A stretch of 64,000 bases of DNA from Atlantibacter subterraneus (GTDB lineage Bacteria; Pseudomonadota; Gammaproteobacteria; Enterobacterales; Enterobacteriaceae): the NCBI RefSeq assembly GCF_027853245.1, contig NZ_JAPTZM010000007.1. One strand, 5' to 3'. The position numbers and the translations under genes are program-made. This document shows positions 7,758-17,492 of this stretch, in pieces. Each line of letters begins with the position of its first letter. Position 1 is the stretch's first letter. Below the pieces are notes generated by a model, which saw only the letters and a program-made list of their open reading frames with translations, had not been told where the DNA came from and did not search any database.

Positions 7758-9866
7758 TTACTTCGCCTTCGGCACCTCACGCTTGCGCGAAGCCGCGCGA
7801 CGCCGTTTATCCAGATCCTTAATCAGCTTGTTGACGCCTTCATCGGCGAACATCTTCTCAAGGGGCGCGGATAATTTACGTCGCCAGTTTTTATACTGAT
7901 AGCTGGTGCCGGGAATATTGACCGGGTCCGCCATGTCCAGCCAGTCCTCCGGCTGTAAACCGAGCAAGGCGCAGCGCGTATCGGCGATATAACGCTGCAT
8001 CGCCCGGTTAAGCAGCGGCGTCATCTTCATCCCTTTAGCTTTACGTCCCACGCTTTTCGGCAGGCAGTTGTACTGGTGCAGCGCGTCCAGCAGCCCCTGT
8101 TTGGCGCGTTCGCGATCTTCATACAGCCCGCGCAGCACAATTTCATCCGGGTAGAGGCCCAGCGTTTTACCCAGGGTTAAATCGCCGCTTTCCCAGTAGC
8201 CGCGCAGGGTCGGCAAATCATGGGTGGTGGCCACCGCCATCGCCTGCTCAGGCCAGGCCTGCGGCGCGCGGTAGTGCTTGCGGGAGTCGTTTTCGAAATA
8301 GAGCACTTTGTAGGAATAGACCCCGTTCTGGCGCAGTTTGCCGACGATCTCCACCGGCACGGTGCCCAGATCTTCGCCAATCACCATGCACTGGTGGCGC
8401 TCGCTTTCCAGCGCCAGGATCGCCAGTAAATCGTCTACCGGATAGTGCACGTAAGCGCCCTGATCCGCGGTTTCGCCGTAAGGGATCCACCACAGGCGCA
8501 GCATCGACATCACGTGATCGATACGCAGCGCGCCGCAGTGGGTCATATTGGCGCGCAATAGCTGGATAAACGGCTCATAGCCGCGCGCGGTCATCACGTG
8601 CGGGTCCATCGGCGGCAATCCCCAGTTTTGGCCGAGCGGCCCGAGGATATCCGGCGGCGCGCCGACCGACGCTTTCAGGCAGTACAGCTCGCGGTCACAC
8701 CAGGTTTCCGCGCCGCCTTCCGCCACACCCACCGCCAGGTCGCGATACAGGCCGACCGGCATACCGTGTAACTGGCTGGTCTCCCAACACTCCGCGAACT
8801 GTTTCCAGGCCAGCCATTGCAGCCACAGATAGAACTCGATGTCGTCGGCATGCGCTGTGCAAAAGGCTTTCACCTGCGGGCTGTCGATGGACTGATAACC
8901 TTCGGGCCAGACCGGCCAGCCCCAGCGCAGCTCGTCCTCTTTCACCTGTTCGGCGTGCAGCGCATCAAAGGCGGCCTGCCAGTAGAGGCTGTCGCCTTCG
9001 CTGTCGACAAAATCGCGAAACCCGCGCACCTGTTCATCATCCTCGTCACGCAGGGAGAACTGTTTCCAGGCCATGCGCAGGCCCGCCATTTTCAGCGCGG
9101 TCACGGCAGAATAATCAACCCACTGCGCATCCCGCGCCGCTTTCAGCGTCTGCTGGGTAGTGGGCATTTCCCACCAGGCGCGCGCCTCTTCGCTTTGCTG
9201 GAAATCGTCAATGGCGTTCACGTCGATATAAATGACGTTCATCCAGCGGCGCGATGACGGGCTGTAAGGGCTGGCGCTTTCCGGATTAGCGGGATAAAGC
9301 GCGTGGATCGGGTTCAGACCGATAAAGCTGCCGCCCCGTTGCGCCACGGAGACCAGCATCCGTTTCAGATCGCCGAAATCGCCAATCCCCCAGTTGGTGC
9401 GCGAGCGCAGGGTATACAGCTGTACACACGCGCCCCAGATTTTTTCGCCTTTAACGAGGGTTTCCGGTTCAAAGCAGCGTTTCGGCGCGACGATCAACCG
9501 GCATTCCCACTGCTGGGATTTCTGCTTCAGCGTCAGGGTGTGGTAACCCAACGCTAATTTGGCGGGAAGCCGCAGGCTGTCGCCGCCCGTCGCGTTTCCC
9601 TTATGCTGCTTGCCCGCTTCCGTGGTCAGCAGCCATTCATATTCACCTTTCCCCTCAAGGGTAATCGCCATGCGGGTGCTGGAACGCAGCACCTTTACGC
9701 CGGGGATCGGCGCCGCAGCCGGCTTTTTAACCGCATGGGTGCGGTTCATCGCTTCCAGCAGGCGGCGCTTGGTTTCCGCACCAATCGCCTGAGCTTTGCC
9801 GTGAGCATTAATGTAATTAGCGCTAATACCCGCCTCGAGGGCGGCATTATTCAGGCGTTTATCCAT
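7758..9866 (-). CDS. malQ: 4-alpha-glucanotransferase (amylomaltase) MalQ
   Basis: The protein has 702 aa (694 in E. coli). This GH77 enzyme has the catalytic signatures LRIDHVMSMLRLWW (nucleophile Asp), IGEDLGTVP (acid/base Glu) and ATTHDLPTLRGYW (third carboxylate). MalQ disproportionates maltodextrins, releasing glucose and making longer chains for MalP. It is cytosolic. malQ lies 9 bases after malP in a two-gene operon controlled by MalT and CRP. The basic C-terminus (KRRRAASRKREVPKAK) is a slightly longer tail than in E. coli. Confidence 0.97.
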   Translation of the reverse strand: MDKRLNNAALEAGISANYINAHGKAQAIGAETKRRLLEAMNRTHAVKKPAAAPIPGVKVLRSSTRMAITLEGKGEYEWLLTTEAGKQHKGNATGGDSLRLPAKLALGYHTLTLKQKSQQWECRLIVAPKRCFEPETLVKGEKIWGACVQLYTLRSRTNWGIGDFGDLKRMLVSVAQRGGSFIGLNPIHALYPANPESASPYSPSSRRWMNVIYIDVNAIDDFQQSEEARAWWEMPTTQQTLKAARDAQWVDYSAVTALKMAGLRMAWKQFSLRDEDDEQVRGFRDFVDSEGDSLYWQAAFDALHAEQVKEDELRWGWPVWPEGYQSIDSPQVKAFCTAHADDIEFYLWLQWLAWKQFAECWETSQLHGMPVGLYRDLAVGVAEGGAETWCDRELYCLKASVGAPPDILGPLGQNWGLPPMDPHVMTARGYEPFIQLLRANMTHCGALRIDHVMSMLRLWWIPYGETADQGAYVHYPVDDLLAILALESERHQCMVIGEDLGTVPVEIVGKLRQNGVYSYKVLYFENDSRKHYRAPQAWPEQAMAVATTHDLPTLRGYWESGDLTLGKTLGLYPDEIVLRGLYEDRERAKQGLLDALHQYNCLPKSVGRKAKGMKMTPLLNRAMQRYIADTRCALLGLQPEDWLDMADPVNIPGTSYQYKNWRRKLSAPLEKMFADEGVNKLIKDLDKRRRAASRKREVPKAK

Positions 9867-9875
9867 GGCATATCC

Positions 9876-12278
9876 TTAACGTTTGGCCTGCCAAATACGG
9901 GTCTGGTAGTCGCGAATCGAGCGGTCAGAGCTGAACATGCCGCAACGTGCGGTATTCAGGATAGCAGCTCGCGTCCAGGCTTCCTGGTCGCGGTACAGTA
10001 AATCCGCCTGTTTTTGCGCCGCCACGTAGGAAGCGAAGTCGGCCATCAGCAGATACGGGTCGCCGCCTGCTTTGCCGATGCTTTGCAGCATCGGGTCGAA
10101 AGCGTGCTTGTCGCCATCGGCATAGACGCCCTTCTCCAGCTCTTTCAGCACCGCATCCAGCAGTTTGTCTTTCTTACGCCATTTCACCGGGTCGTAACCT
10201 TTGGCTTTCAGCACTTTGACTTCGTCTACCGTCAGGCCAAAGATGAAGATGTTTTCCACACCCACTTTCTCGGCGATTTCAACGTTCGCGCCGTCCAGGG
10301 TGCCGACGGTGAGCGCGCCGTTAAGCGCCAGCTTCATGTTGCCGGTGCCGGAGGCTTCTTTACCGGCGGTAGAAATTTGTTCGGAAATATCCGCCGCCGG
10401 GATCATTTTCTCCGCCGCCGACACGCAGTAATCCGGCAGGAACACCACTTTCAGTTTGTCGCCCACGCGCGGATCGTTGTTGATCGCATCGGCCACTTTG
10501 TTGATCGCGTAGATGATGTTTTTGGCAAGGTAATACCCCGGCGCGGCTTTCGCACCGAACAGGAACACGCGCGGCACGCGGTCGGCTTGCGGGTTTTCGC
10601 GGATCTCTTTGTACATCGCCAGAATCTGCAACAGGTTCAGGTGCTGGCGCTTGTACTCGTGCAGGCGTTTAATCTGGATGTCGAACAGGGCTTCCGGGTT
10701 GATTTCAATACCGGTACGCGCTTTTACGAAAGCAGCCAGCTTGACCTTGTTACGCTGTTTGATGGCGCGGTATTGGCTACGGAAATCGGCGTCATCGGCA
10801 TATTTTTCCAGTTCCGCCAGCGCGTCTAAATCGTTTACCCACTCTTTGTTCAGCGTCTTGTCGATCAGCGCCGCCAGTTCCGGGTTGCACTGTTTGATCC
10901 AGCGACGCGGCGTGATGCCGTTGGTCACGTTGTGGAATTTGGTCGGCCACAGCTGGTGATATTCCGGGAACAGATCTTTTACCACCAGATCTGAGTGCAG
11001 CGCCGCCACGCCGTTGACCGCGAAGCCGCTCACCACGCACAGGTTTGCCATGCGCACCTGTTTGTCGTACACCACCGCCAGTTTGGCCCACACCGCCTCG
11101 TCGCCCGGCCAGGTCTTGTCCACCAGCACTTTGAAGCGCGCGTTGATCTCTTTAATGATTTGCATGTGGCGCGGCAGCAGGGTGCGGATCAGCCGCTCGT
11201 CCCAGCACTCCAGCGCTTCAGGCATCAGGGTATGGTTGGTATAGGCAAAGGTTTTGCTGGTGATGGCCCAGGCCTCATCCCAGCTCATCTGATGCTCGTC
11301 AATCAGCACGCGCAGCAGCTCAGGGATAGCGATGGTCGGGTGGGTATCGTTGAGCTGAATCACTTCATAATCCGGCAGTTCGTTAAGCGAACGACCCAGA
11401 TAGTGATGGCGGCGCAGGATATCGGCAATCGAGCAGGCGCACTGGAAATACTGCTGCATCAGACGCAGCTTTTTACCGGCCTGATGGTTGTCGTTCGGAT
11501 AGAGCACTTTGGTGAGCTTATCCGCATCAATGCCCTGCTGCTCGGCGCGCAGGAAATCGCCGTCGTTGAATTTGGTCAAATTGAATGGATGCGCATGGGT
11601 GGCCTGCCACAAGCGCAGCGGCTGTGCCACGCCGTTCTGATAGCCCAGCACCGGCAAATCCCAGGCCTGACCGGTGATGGTAAAGCCCGGCTCCCAGACC
11701 TGCTGGTCGCCGTTTTTCACCAGTTTGCCGCCAATGCCCACCTGCACATCCAGCGCCTCGTTGTGGCTGAACCACGGGTAGCTTTCGCGGTGCCAGTTAT
11801 CCGGCGCTTCCATCTGCTTGCCGTCTTCGAATGACTGGCGGAACAGACCGTACTGATAGTTCAGTCCATAGCCGGTGGCCGCCTGGCCGACCGTCGCCAT
11901 GGAGTCGAGGAAACAGGCCGCCAGACGACCCAAACCGCCATTGCCCAACGCCGGGTCGGTTTCCGCTTCCAGCAGATCGGTCAGGTTGACGCTGTGGGTC
12001 GCCAGCGCGTCGCTCACCGCCTGATACCAGCCCAGATTGAGCAGGTTGTTGCCGGTCAGGCGGCCAATCAGGAATTCCATCGAGATATAATTCACATGGC
12101 GCTGGTTGGTTTCAGGCTGAACCCGCGGCTGGGCGTGCAGCATTTCCGCCAGCGCGGCGCTGACGGCGTGCCACCACTGGCGAGACGTCATCTCGCTGGC
12201 GGCGGATAAACCAAAATGTCGCCACTGACGCGTCAGGGCGGCCTCAAACTGGGTAGTGTCAAACGTCGTCTGTGACAT
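9876..12278 (-). CDS. malP: Maltodextrin phosphorylase MalP
   Basis: The protein has 800 aa. This GT35 phosphorylase carries the PLP-lysine motif EASGTGNMKLALNGALTVGT. It phosphorolyses linear maltodextrins to glucose-1-phosphate. The start at 12278 (MSQTTFDTTQFEAALTRQW) matches the E. coli N-terminus and the usual ~797-aa length; the frame extends 24 codons further upstream without support. The protein is a paralogue of GlgP, encoded about 7 kb away, which acts on glycogen. malP is first in malPQ and divergent from malT, with MalT-box-like repeats upstream. Confidence 0.97.
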   Translation of the reverse strand: MSQTTFDTTQFEAALTRQWRHFGLSAASEMTSRQWWHAVSAALAEMLHAQPRVQPETNQRHVNYISMEFLIGRLTGNNLLNLGWYQAVSDALATHSVNLTDLLEAETDPALGNGGLGRLAACFLDSMATVGQAATGYGLNYQYGLFRQSFEDGKQMEAPDNWHRESYPWFSHNEALDVQVGIGGKLVKNGDQQVWEPGFTITGQAWDLPVLGYQNGVAQPLRLWQATHAHPFNLTKFNDGDFLRAEQQGIDADKLTKVLYPNDNHQAGKKLRLMQQYFQCACSIADILRRHHYLGRSLNELPDYEVIQLNDTHPTIAIPELLRVLIDEHQMSWDEAWAITSKTFAYTNHTLMPEALECWDERLIRTLLPRHMQIIKEINARFKVLVDKTWPGDEAVWAKLAVVYDKQVRMANLCVVSGFAVNGVAALHSDLVVKDLFPEYHQLWPTKFHNVTNGITPRRWIKQCNPELAALIDKTLNKEWVNDLDALAELEKYADDADFRSQYRAIKQRNKVKLAAFVKARTGIEINPEALFDIQIKRLHEYKRQHLNLLQILAMYKEIRENPQADRVPRVFLFGAKAAPGYYLAKNIIYAINKVADAINNDPRVGDKLKVVFLPDYCVSAAEKMIPAADISEQISTAGKEASGTGNMKLALNGALTVGTLDGANVEIAEKVGVENIFIFGLTVDEVKVLKAKGYDPVKWRKKDKLLDAVLKELEKGVYADGDKHAFDPMLQSIGKAGGDPYLLMADFASYVAAQKQADLLYRDQEAWTRAAILNTARCGMFSSDRSIRDYQTRIWQAKR

Positions 12279-12343
12279 AAAAACAAGGGTCCTGTAAAAA
12301 AGTAGTGGCATTAGCGCTAGTGTGCCTGGCAGCCACGGCAAAT

Positions 12344-12390
12344 TCCTCATCCTGCCGGGGATTAGGCAGGGAGGAGTAGTGGGGAGTAGG
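12344..12390. promoter_or_regulatory. Cluster of MalT-box-like sequences in the malPQ promoter
   Basis: On the plus strand GGGGATTAGG (12357-12366), GGGAGGAGTAG (12369-12379) and GGGGAGTAGG (12381-12390) follow one another. On the minus strand GGATGAGG lies at about 12345-12352. These resemble the MalT box core GGGGAKGAGG, and their spacing upstream of malP fits activator binding. The assignment is by consensus and position only. Confidence 0.65.
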
Positions 12391-12629
12391 CAAAAATGTG
12401 ATCCCAGACACTTAACACAATCTCAAATTACTTTTCAGCCGCTTGGTGTAAACCTCATCAGCAATAACAATCTGTAAGTGCCCATGTCTACGCCGGTGCA
12501 TAATTCACTATCTGAATATTTACATTAGCGATGAGTCTCAAAAAATGAGACGCCAGTCTCAACGCCCTCTACAGGCCGCTTGTTACCTCGCCCAAATGTC
12601 TTAGCACCTATTCATATTAGTTATCGAAA

Positions 12630-12645
12630 TGTGACTTAGTGCAAC
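12630..12645. promoter_or_regulatory. Putative CRP site upstream of malT
   Basis: TGTGACTTAGTGCAAC has a perfect left half-site and a degenerate right half. It is similar to the E. coli malT CRP site (TGTGACACAGTGCAA) and lies about 130 bases before the malT start. Confidence 0.6.
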
Positions 12646-12771
12646 TTTAGCCGCTTCTAAAATCGACATAACTTGCAATACTTCATAGGGTGTCCGACCC
12701 TACATGCCTGCATTAATTACGAGGCGCAAAATAAATCCTTCGGCCTGGATTACACAGTGAAGTGACCATCT

Positions 12772-15477
12772 ATGTTGATACCGTCTAAATTAAGTCGCCC
12801 GGTTCGCCTGGAAAATACCGTTTTACGTGAACGGCTTCTGGCGAAATTGAGTAGCGCGCATCACTATCGACTGGCTCTTGTCACCAGCCCGGCGGGCTAT
12901 GGCAAAACTACGCTGGTTTCCCAGTGGGCTTCCGGTAAACAGTATCTCGGATGGTTTTCTCTGGATGAAGGAGATAACCAGCAAGAGCGCTTTGCCATTT
13001 ATTTGATTGCGGCGATCCAGCAGGCCACGGGTGGTCATTGCCCCACCAGCGAAGTGATGGCGCAAAAACGCCAGTACGCCAGCCTTAACTCCCTGTTTGC
13101 CCAGCTTTTTATTGAGATCTCCGACTGGGAACACCCGCTGTATCTGGTGATTGACGATTATCATCTCATCACTAACCCGGTGATCCACGACGCCATGCGT
13201 TTCTTTCTGCGCCATCAGCCGGAAAATGTCAGCCTGGTGGTGTTATCGCGTAATTTGCCGCAGCTCGGCATTGCCAACTTGCGGGTGCGTGACCAGCTGT
13301 TGGAAATCGGCAGCCAGCAACTGGCTTTTACCCATCAGGAAGCCAGACAATTTTTTGATTGTCGCCTGAATGCCCCTATCGAACCGGCTGAAAGCAACAA
13401 AATGTGCGATGACGTCGCCGGATGGGCGACTGCATTGCAGCTTATCGCCCTCTCCGCCCGTCAAAACAACACCTCGGCGCATCAGTCCGCCCGTCGCCTG
13501 GCGGGAATTAATGCCAGCCATCTGTCTGATTATCTGGTGGATGAAGTGTTGGATAATATCGATGTGGATGTGCGCAAATTTCTGCTGAAAAGCGCCCTGC
13601 TACGCTCGATGAACGATGCGCTGATCGTGCGCGTCACTGGCGAAGAAAACGGCCAGATGCGGCTGGAAGAGATTGAGCGCCAGGGTCTGTTCCTGCAACG
13701 CATGGACGATAGCGGCGAGTGGTTCAGCTATCATCCCCTGTTTGGTAACTTCCTGCGCCAGCGCTGCCAGTGGGAACTGGCGACGCAGCTGCCGGAAATT
13801 CATCGCGCCGCCGCCGAAGGCTGGATGGCGCAGGGTTTCCCTGGCGAAGCCATTCATCACGCGCTGGCGGCAGGCGATGCCGCCATGCTGCGCGATATTC
13901 TGCTCAATCACGCCTGGGGTTTGTTCAACCACAGCGAACTGACGCTGCTGGAAGAGTCCCTGAAAGCGCTGCCCTGGGAGAGCCTGTTGGCTAACCCGAA
14001 ACTGGTGCTGCTACAGGCCTGGCTGATGCAAAGCCAGCATCGCTACGGTGAAGTGAACACCCTACTCGCCCGCGCCGAACAGGAAATGAACGGCGAGATG
14101 GACGAAACGCTGCAGGGCGAATTTAACGCGCTGCGCGCCCAGGTGGCGATTAACGATGGCGATCCGCAAGAGGCGGAGCGGCTATCGATTATCGCGCTGG
14201 AAACGCTGCCGCTGGCGAGCTATTACAGCCGCATCGTTGCGACATCGGTACACGGCGAAGTGCTGCACTGCAAAGGCGAGCTTAGCCAGTCGCTGGCGGT
14301 AATGCAGCAAACCGAGATGATGGCCCGTCGCCACGACGTCTGGCACTACGCCCTGTGGAGCCTGATCCAGCAAAGCGAAATCCTGTTCGCCCAGGGCTTT
14401 TTACAGGCCGCCTGGGAAACTCAGGATAAAGCTTTCACCCTGATCCGCGAACAGCATCTGGAACAGCTACCGCTGCATGAATTTTTGCTGCGCATCCGGG
14501 CGCAGCTGCTGTGGGCCTGGGCGCGTCTGGATGAGGCGGAAGCCTGCGCCCGTCAGGGCATTGAGGTACTGGCGAACTATCAGCCCCAACAGCAGCTACA
14601 GTGCCTGGCGCTGCTGGTGCAAAGCTCGCTGGCGCGTGGCGCGCTGGATAATGCCCGCAGCCACCTCAACCGTCTGGAAAACCTGCTGGGCAACGGTCCG
14701 TATCACAGCGACTGGGTGTCGAACGCCGACAAAGTACGGGTGATCTACTGGCAAATGACCGGCGATAAAACCGCTGCCGCCACCTGGCTGCGCCAGACGC
14801 CGAAGCCCGGCTCAGCGGATAACCATTTTCTGCAAAGCCAGTGGCGCAATATCGCCCGCGCGCAAATTCTACTGGGGGATTTCGATCCGGCGGAAATGGT
14901 GCTGGAAGAGCTGAACGAAAACGCGCGTAGCCTGCGCCTGATGAGCGATATCAACCGCAATCTGCTGCTGTTGAACCAGCTTTACTGGCAGTCGGGCCGC
15001 AAAAGCGACGCCCAGCGCGTGCTGCTGGAAGCGCTCACGCTCTCCAACCGTACCGGTTTCGTCAGCCATTTCGTGATTGAGGGCGAAGCGATGGCGCAGC
15101 AGCTACGCCAGCTGATCCAACTCAATACCCTGCCGGAGCTGGAACAGCATCGCGCGCAGCTAATTCTGCGCGAAATCAACCAGCATCATCGGCATAAGTT
15201 CGCCCATTTTGACGAGAATTTTGTCACCCGTTTATTAACTCATCCTGAAGTGCCGGAACTGATCCGCACCAGCCCGCTCACCCAGCGCGAATGGCAGGTG
15301 CTGGGGCTGATTTATTCTGGTTACAGCAACGATCAAATCGCCGGCGAGCTGGACGTGGCGGCCACCACTATCAAAACCCATATTCGCAATCTGTATCAGA
15401 AACTGGGCGTGGCCCATCGCCAGGCGGCGGTGCAGCATGCCCAGCAGCTGCTTAAAATGATGGGATACGGGGTGTAG
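12772..15477 (+). CDS. malT: Maltose regulon transcriptional activator MalT
   Basis: The protein has 901 aa, identical in length to E. coli MalT. This STAND-family ATPase regulator has Walker A SPAGYGKTT (residues 39-47), a Walker B region YLVIDDYH, winged-helix and long TPR-like sensor domains, and a C-terminal LuxR-type helix-turn-helix (SPLTQREWQVLGLIYSGYSN through TIKTHIRNLYQKLGV). MalT binds ATP and maltotriose, multimerises and activates malPQ and the other mal promoters. It is divergent from malPQ. Its stop codon lies inside the terminator stem shared with glpR. The rtcRAB genes that follow malT in E. coli K-12 are absent. Confidence 0.98.
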   Translation: MLIPSKLSRPVRLENTVLRERLLAKLSSAHHYRLALVTSPAGYGKTTLVSQWASGKQYLGWFSLDEGDNQQERFAIYLIAAIQQATGGHCPTSEVMAQKRQYASLNSLFAQLFIEISDWEHPLYLVIDDYHLITNPVIHDAMRFFLRHQPENVSLVVLSRNLPQLGIANLRVRDQLLEIGSQQLAFTHQEARQFFDCRLNAPIEPAESNKMCDDVAGWATALQLIALSARQNNTSAHQSARRLAGINASHLSDYLVDEVLDNIDVDVRKFLLKSALLRSMNDALIVRVTGEENGQMRLEEIERQGLFLQRMDDSGEWFSYHPLFGNFLRQRCQWELATQLPEIHRAAAEGWMAQGFPGEAIHHALAAGDAAMLRDILLNHAWGLFNHSELTLLEESLKALPWESLLANPKLVLLQAWLMQSQHRYGEVNTLLARAEQEMNGEMDETLQGEFNALRAQVAINDGDPQEAERLSIIALETLPLASYYSRIVATSVHGEVLHCKGELSQSLAVMQQTEMMARRHDVWHYALWSLIQQSEILFAQGFLQAAWETQDKAFTLIREQHLEQLPLHEFLLRIRAQLLWAWARLDEAEACARQGIEVLANYQPQQQLQCLALLVQSSLARGALDNARSHLNRLENLLGNGPYHSDWVSNADKVRVIYWQMTGDKTAAATWLRQTPKPGSADNHFLQSQWRNIARAQILLGDFDPAEMVLEELNENARSLRLMSDINRNLLLLNQLYWQSGRKSDAQRVLLEALTLSNRTGFVSHFVIEGEAMAQQLRQLIQLNTLPELEQHRAQLILREINQHHRHKFAHFDENFVTRLLTHPEVPELIRTSPLTQREWQVLGLIYSGYSNDQIAGELDVAATTIKTHIRNLYQKLGVAHRQAAVQHAQQLLKMMGYGV

Positions 15478-15505
15478 AAATACCCGGCAACGCCGGGTAT
15501 TTCTA
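15475..15505. terminator. Perfect shared terminator of malT and glpR that includes both stop codons
   Basis: A 31-base perfect inverted repeat: two 14-base arms around the loop AAC. The left arm starts with the malT TAG (15475-15477), and the right arm ends with the complement of the glpR TAG (15503-15505). The GC core is CCCGGC/GCCGGG, flanked by A-rich and T-rich segments on either side, so it works as an intrinsic terminator in both directions. Confidence 0.9.
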
Positions 15506-16261
15506 GCAGAGTTCCAACTGGATATTATGCTCGCGGATCACCTGCAACACGCCTGCGGGCGGCGCGGTATCGGTGTAAACCGCATCCACCAGGCTGATGC
15601 TGCCCAGATTCACCATGGCGTTACGGCCAAACTTCGAATGATCCACCACCAGCATCACGTGGCGCGAGTTTTCAATAATCGCCCGCTTGGTGCGCACTTC
15701 ATGGTAGTCAAACTCTAACAGCGAGCCGTCGCTGTCGATGCCGCTGATGCCGAGAATGCCGAAATCCAGCCGAAACTGGGAAATAAAATCCAGGGTCGCC
15801 TCGCCGATGATCCCACCGTCGCGGCTGCGCAGTTCGCCGCCTGCCAGAATGATGCGGAAATCGTCCTTCACCATCAGCGTGTTAGCGACGTTGAGGTTGT
15901 TGGTCACGATGCGCAGGTTTTCATGATTCAGCAGCGCGTGGGCCACCGCCTCCGGCGTGGTGCCGATATCGATAAACAGCGTGGCGCCGTTAGGGATTTG
16001 GCTGGCGACCCGCTCGGCGATACGCGCCTTTTCTGAGGTCTGGGTCGCCTTGCGGTCGTGCCAGGAGGTGTTGACAGAACTGGATGGCAGCGCCGCGCCG
16101 CCGTGGTGGCGCAAAATCATATTCTGATCGGCCAAATCGTTTAAGTCGCGGCGAATAGTCTGTGGGCTAACGGAAAATTGCTCCACCAGCTCTTCAGTGC
16201 TGACGTATCCTTGTTTTTTTACAAGCTCAATAATGGCGTCATGACGCTGTGTTTGCTTCAC
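15503..16261 (-). CDS. glpR: Glycerol-3-phosphate regulon repressor GlpR (intact)
   Basis: The protein has 252 aa. This DeoR-family repressor has an N-terminal helix-turn-helix (STEELVEQFSVSPQTIRRDLNDLA) and a C-terminal sugar-phosphate sensor domain (FIDIGTTPEAVAHAL, GGELRSRDGGIIGEATLDF). It represses glp operons and is released by glycerol-3-phosphate. The frame is uninterrupted, whereas the gene is frameshifted in E. coli MG1655. It is last in glpEGR, 24 bases after glpG. The tandem operators upstream of glpD are its expected targets. Confidence 0.97.
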   Translation of the reverse strand: MKQTQRHDAIIELVKKQGYVSTEELVEQFSVSPQTIRRDLNDLADQNMILRHHGGAALPSSSVNTSWHDRKATQTSEKARIAERVASQIPNGATLFIDIGTTPEAVAHALLNHENLRIVTNNLNVANTLMVKDDFRIILAGGELRSRDGGIIGEATLDFISQFRLDFGILGISGIDSDGSLLEFDYHEVRTKRAIIENSRHVMLVVDHSKFGRNAMVNLGSISLVDAVYTDTAPPAGVLQVIREHNIQLELC

Positions 16262-16285
16262 TCTTTTCTCCTGAACTGCGCTGAA

Positions 16286-17116
16286 TTATGTTCGTTTTCG
16301 CAAATTAAGGCAGTCAACGAACGCCATTGCCAGACCGACCAGCAACCCGGTCAGGTGTGCGGCATTGGCAATTGAGAACCCAAACAGATCGAACCAACCG
16401 GCAACCAGCCACAGCAGCGCAAAAACCATTAAACCACGCGGCATCACGATCCCGCTTTCGGGATCGCGTTCGCCGCGCAGCCAGACGTAGCCCATCAGCG
16501 CATAGACCACGCCGGACAAGCCGCCAAACCAGGCACCGCTGAATTTATGCTGCACGTAGCCGCTCAGCAGCGCGGAAACCAGCGTCAGCACAATCAGCTT
16601 GCCGCTGCCGAGACGTTTTTCTACCGGCCCACCGAGATACCACCACCATAACAAATTAAAGGTGATGTGCATGATCGAGAAATGAAGCAGCGCGTGGGTA
16701 AAGTAGCGCCAGAATTCAAAATCGAGACTTGAGTCATAAGGCCAGGCCAGCCAAATCATCACCGCCTGGTCGCCCACCATCAGCATCAGGACATAAACCG
16801 CGATACAGACGCTGGCAAGCCCAATGGTGAACGGACCGGCGCGCTCGCGCAGCGTCGCCATAAACGGATAGCGGCGATAGTGCAGGCCGCTGTCGGTATG
16901 GCCGGTGCGCCAGCTGGCGGCCAGATAGCGCGAATCGTTCGGGTCTTCAAGAAATTTCGCCAGTTCGGCCTGCACCCGGTCGGCCTGTTGATCGTCAGCC
17001 AGCCAGACATCGGTCTGGCTGTGCTGCTGAATGGTCAGAACAACGCCCTGCGTGGCCATATAGTCCACAAAGGCCTGGGCCATTCGCGGATTGGCAAAAG
17101 TCGTAATCAGTACCAT
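16286..17116 (-). CDS. glpG: Rhomboid intramembrane serine protease GlpG
   Basis: The protein has 276 aa, the same as E. coli GlpG. A soluble N-terminal domain (residues ~1-90) is followed by six membrane helices. The catalytic Ser lies in WFGGLSGVVYALMGY and the catalytic His in NAAHLTGLLVG; the HFSIMHITFNLLWWWYLGG segment carries the conserved oxyanion His and Asn. It cleaves transmembrane substrates within the inner membrane. I chose the start at 17116 because the protein then aligns with MLMITSFANPR of E. coli; eight upstream codons are in frame but unsupported. It is the middle gene of glpEGR. Confidence 0.95.
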   Translation of the reverse strand: MVLITTFANPRMAQAFVDYMATQGVVLTIQQHSQTDVWLADDQQADRVQAELAKFLEDPNDSRYLAASWRTGHTDSGLHYRRYPFMATLRERAGPFTIGLASVCIAVYVLMLMVGDQAVMIWLAWPYDSSLDFEFWRYFTHALLHFSIMHITFNLLWWWYLGGPVEKRLGSGKLIVLTLVSALLSGYVQHKFSGAWFGGLSGVVYALMGYVWLRGERDPESGIVMPRGLMVFALLWLVAGWFDLFGFSIANAAHLTGLLVGLAMAFVDCLNLRKRT

Positions 17117-17162
17117 CAATAAACGCCGTTTTCCACACAAAGAAAGGGAGTATATACGCTAA

Positions 17163-17492
17163 TCAATCCAGCTTATAAGCCACTTCAGCAGGAAAGTGCC
17201 GGTGCCAGGCATCAAAACCGCCGTCCACGCTATACACATTTTCATAGCCCTGCTGCAGCAGATACTGCGCTGCGCCTTTGCTGCTGTTGCCGTGATAGCA
17301 CATCACCATCACCGGAGTATCGAAATCCGTTTGCTGCATAAAGTTGTTCAGCGTGTCATTGGTTAAATGAAACGCGCCGGGCGCGTGACCAATCGCATAA
17401 CTTTGCGGATCGCGAATATCCACCAGTACGGCGGCGCCGCGCTGCATTTTCTGGTGTGCTTCTTCAACACCAATACATTCAAAGTGATCCAT
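17163..17492 (-). CDS. glpE: Thiosulfate sulfurtransferase GlpE
   Basis: This 109-aa single-domain rhodanese has the active-site loop CYHGNSS with Cys65 and the upstream DIRDPQSYAIGHAPGA motif. It transfers sulfane sulfur from thiosulfate to cyanide or to thioredoxin in the cytosol. The start at 17492 gives the E. coli-like MDHFECI; an ATG four codons earlier is an alternative. It is first in glpEGR and divergent from glpD. Confidence 0.94.
   Translation of the reverse strand: MDHFECIGVEEAHQKMQRGAAVLVDIRDPQSYAIGHAPGAFHLTNDTLNNFMQQTDFDTPVMVMCYHGNSSKGAAQYLLQQGYENVYSVDGGFDAWHRHFPAEVAYKLD

Larger units (their letters stand above)
12279..12771. promoter_or_regulatory. malPQ-malT divergent control region (about 490 bases without a gene)
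   Basis: The malP side is rich in MalT-type repeats, listed separately. The malT side has a CRP-like site at 12630-12645. The middle part (about 12410-12600) has no coding signal I can support. In E. coli malPQ needs MalT, and malT itself is activated by CRP; the same arrangement is visible here. The malT ATG at 12772 has only a weak Shine-Dalgarno (AGTGA nearby). Confidence 0.7.

Noticed and set aside
10014..11834. Long plus-strand frames opposite malP
   Set aside because: MalP is a full-length conserved enzyme on the other strand, and the antisense products resemble nothing known. Similar shadows occur opposite malQ, glgP, glgB, glgC and asd.
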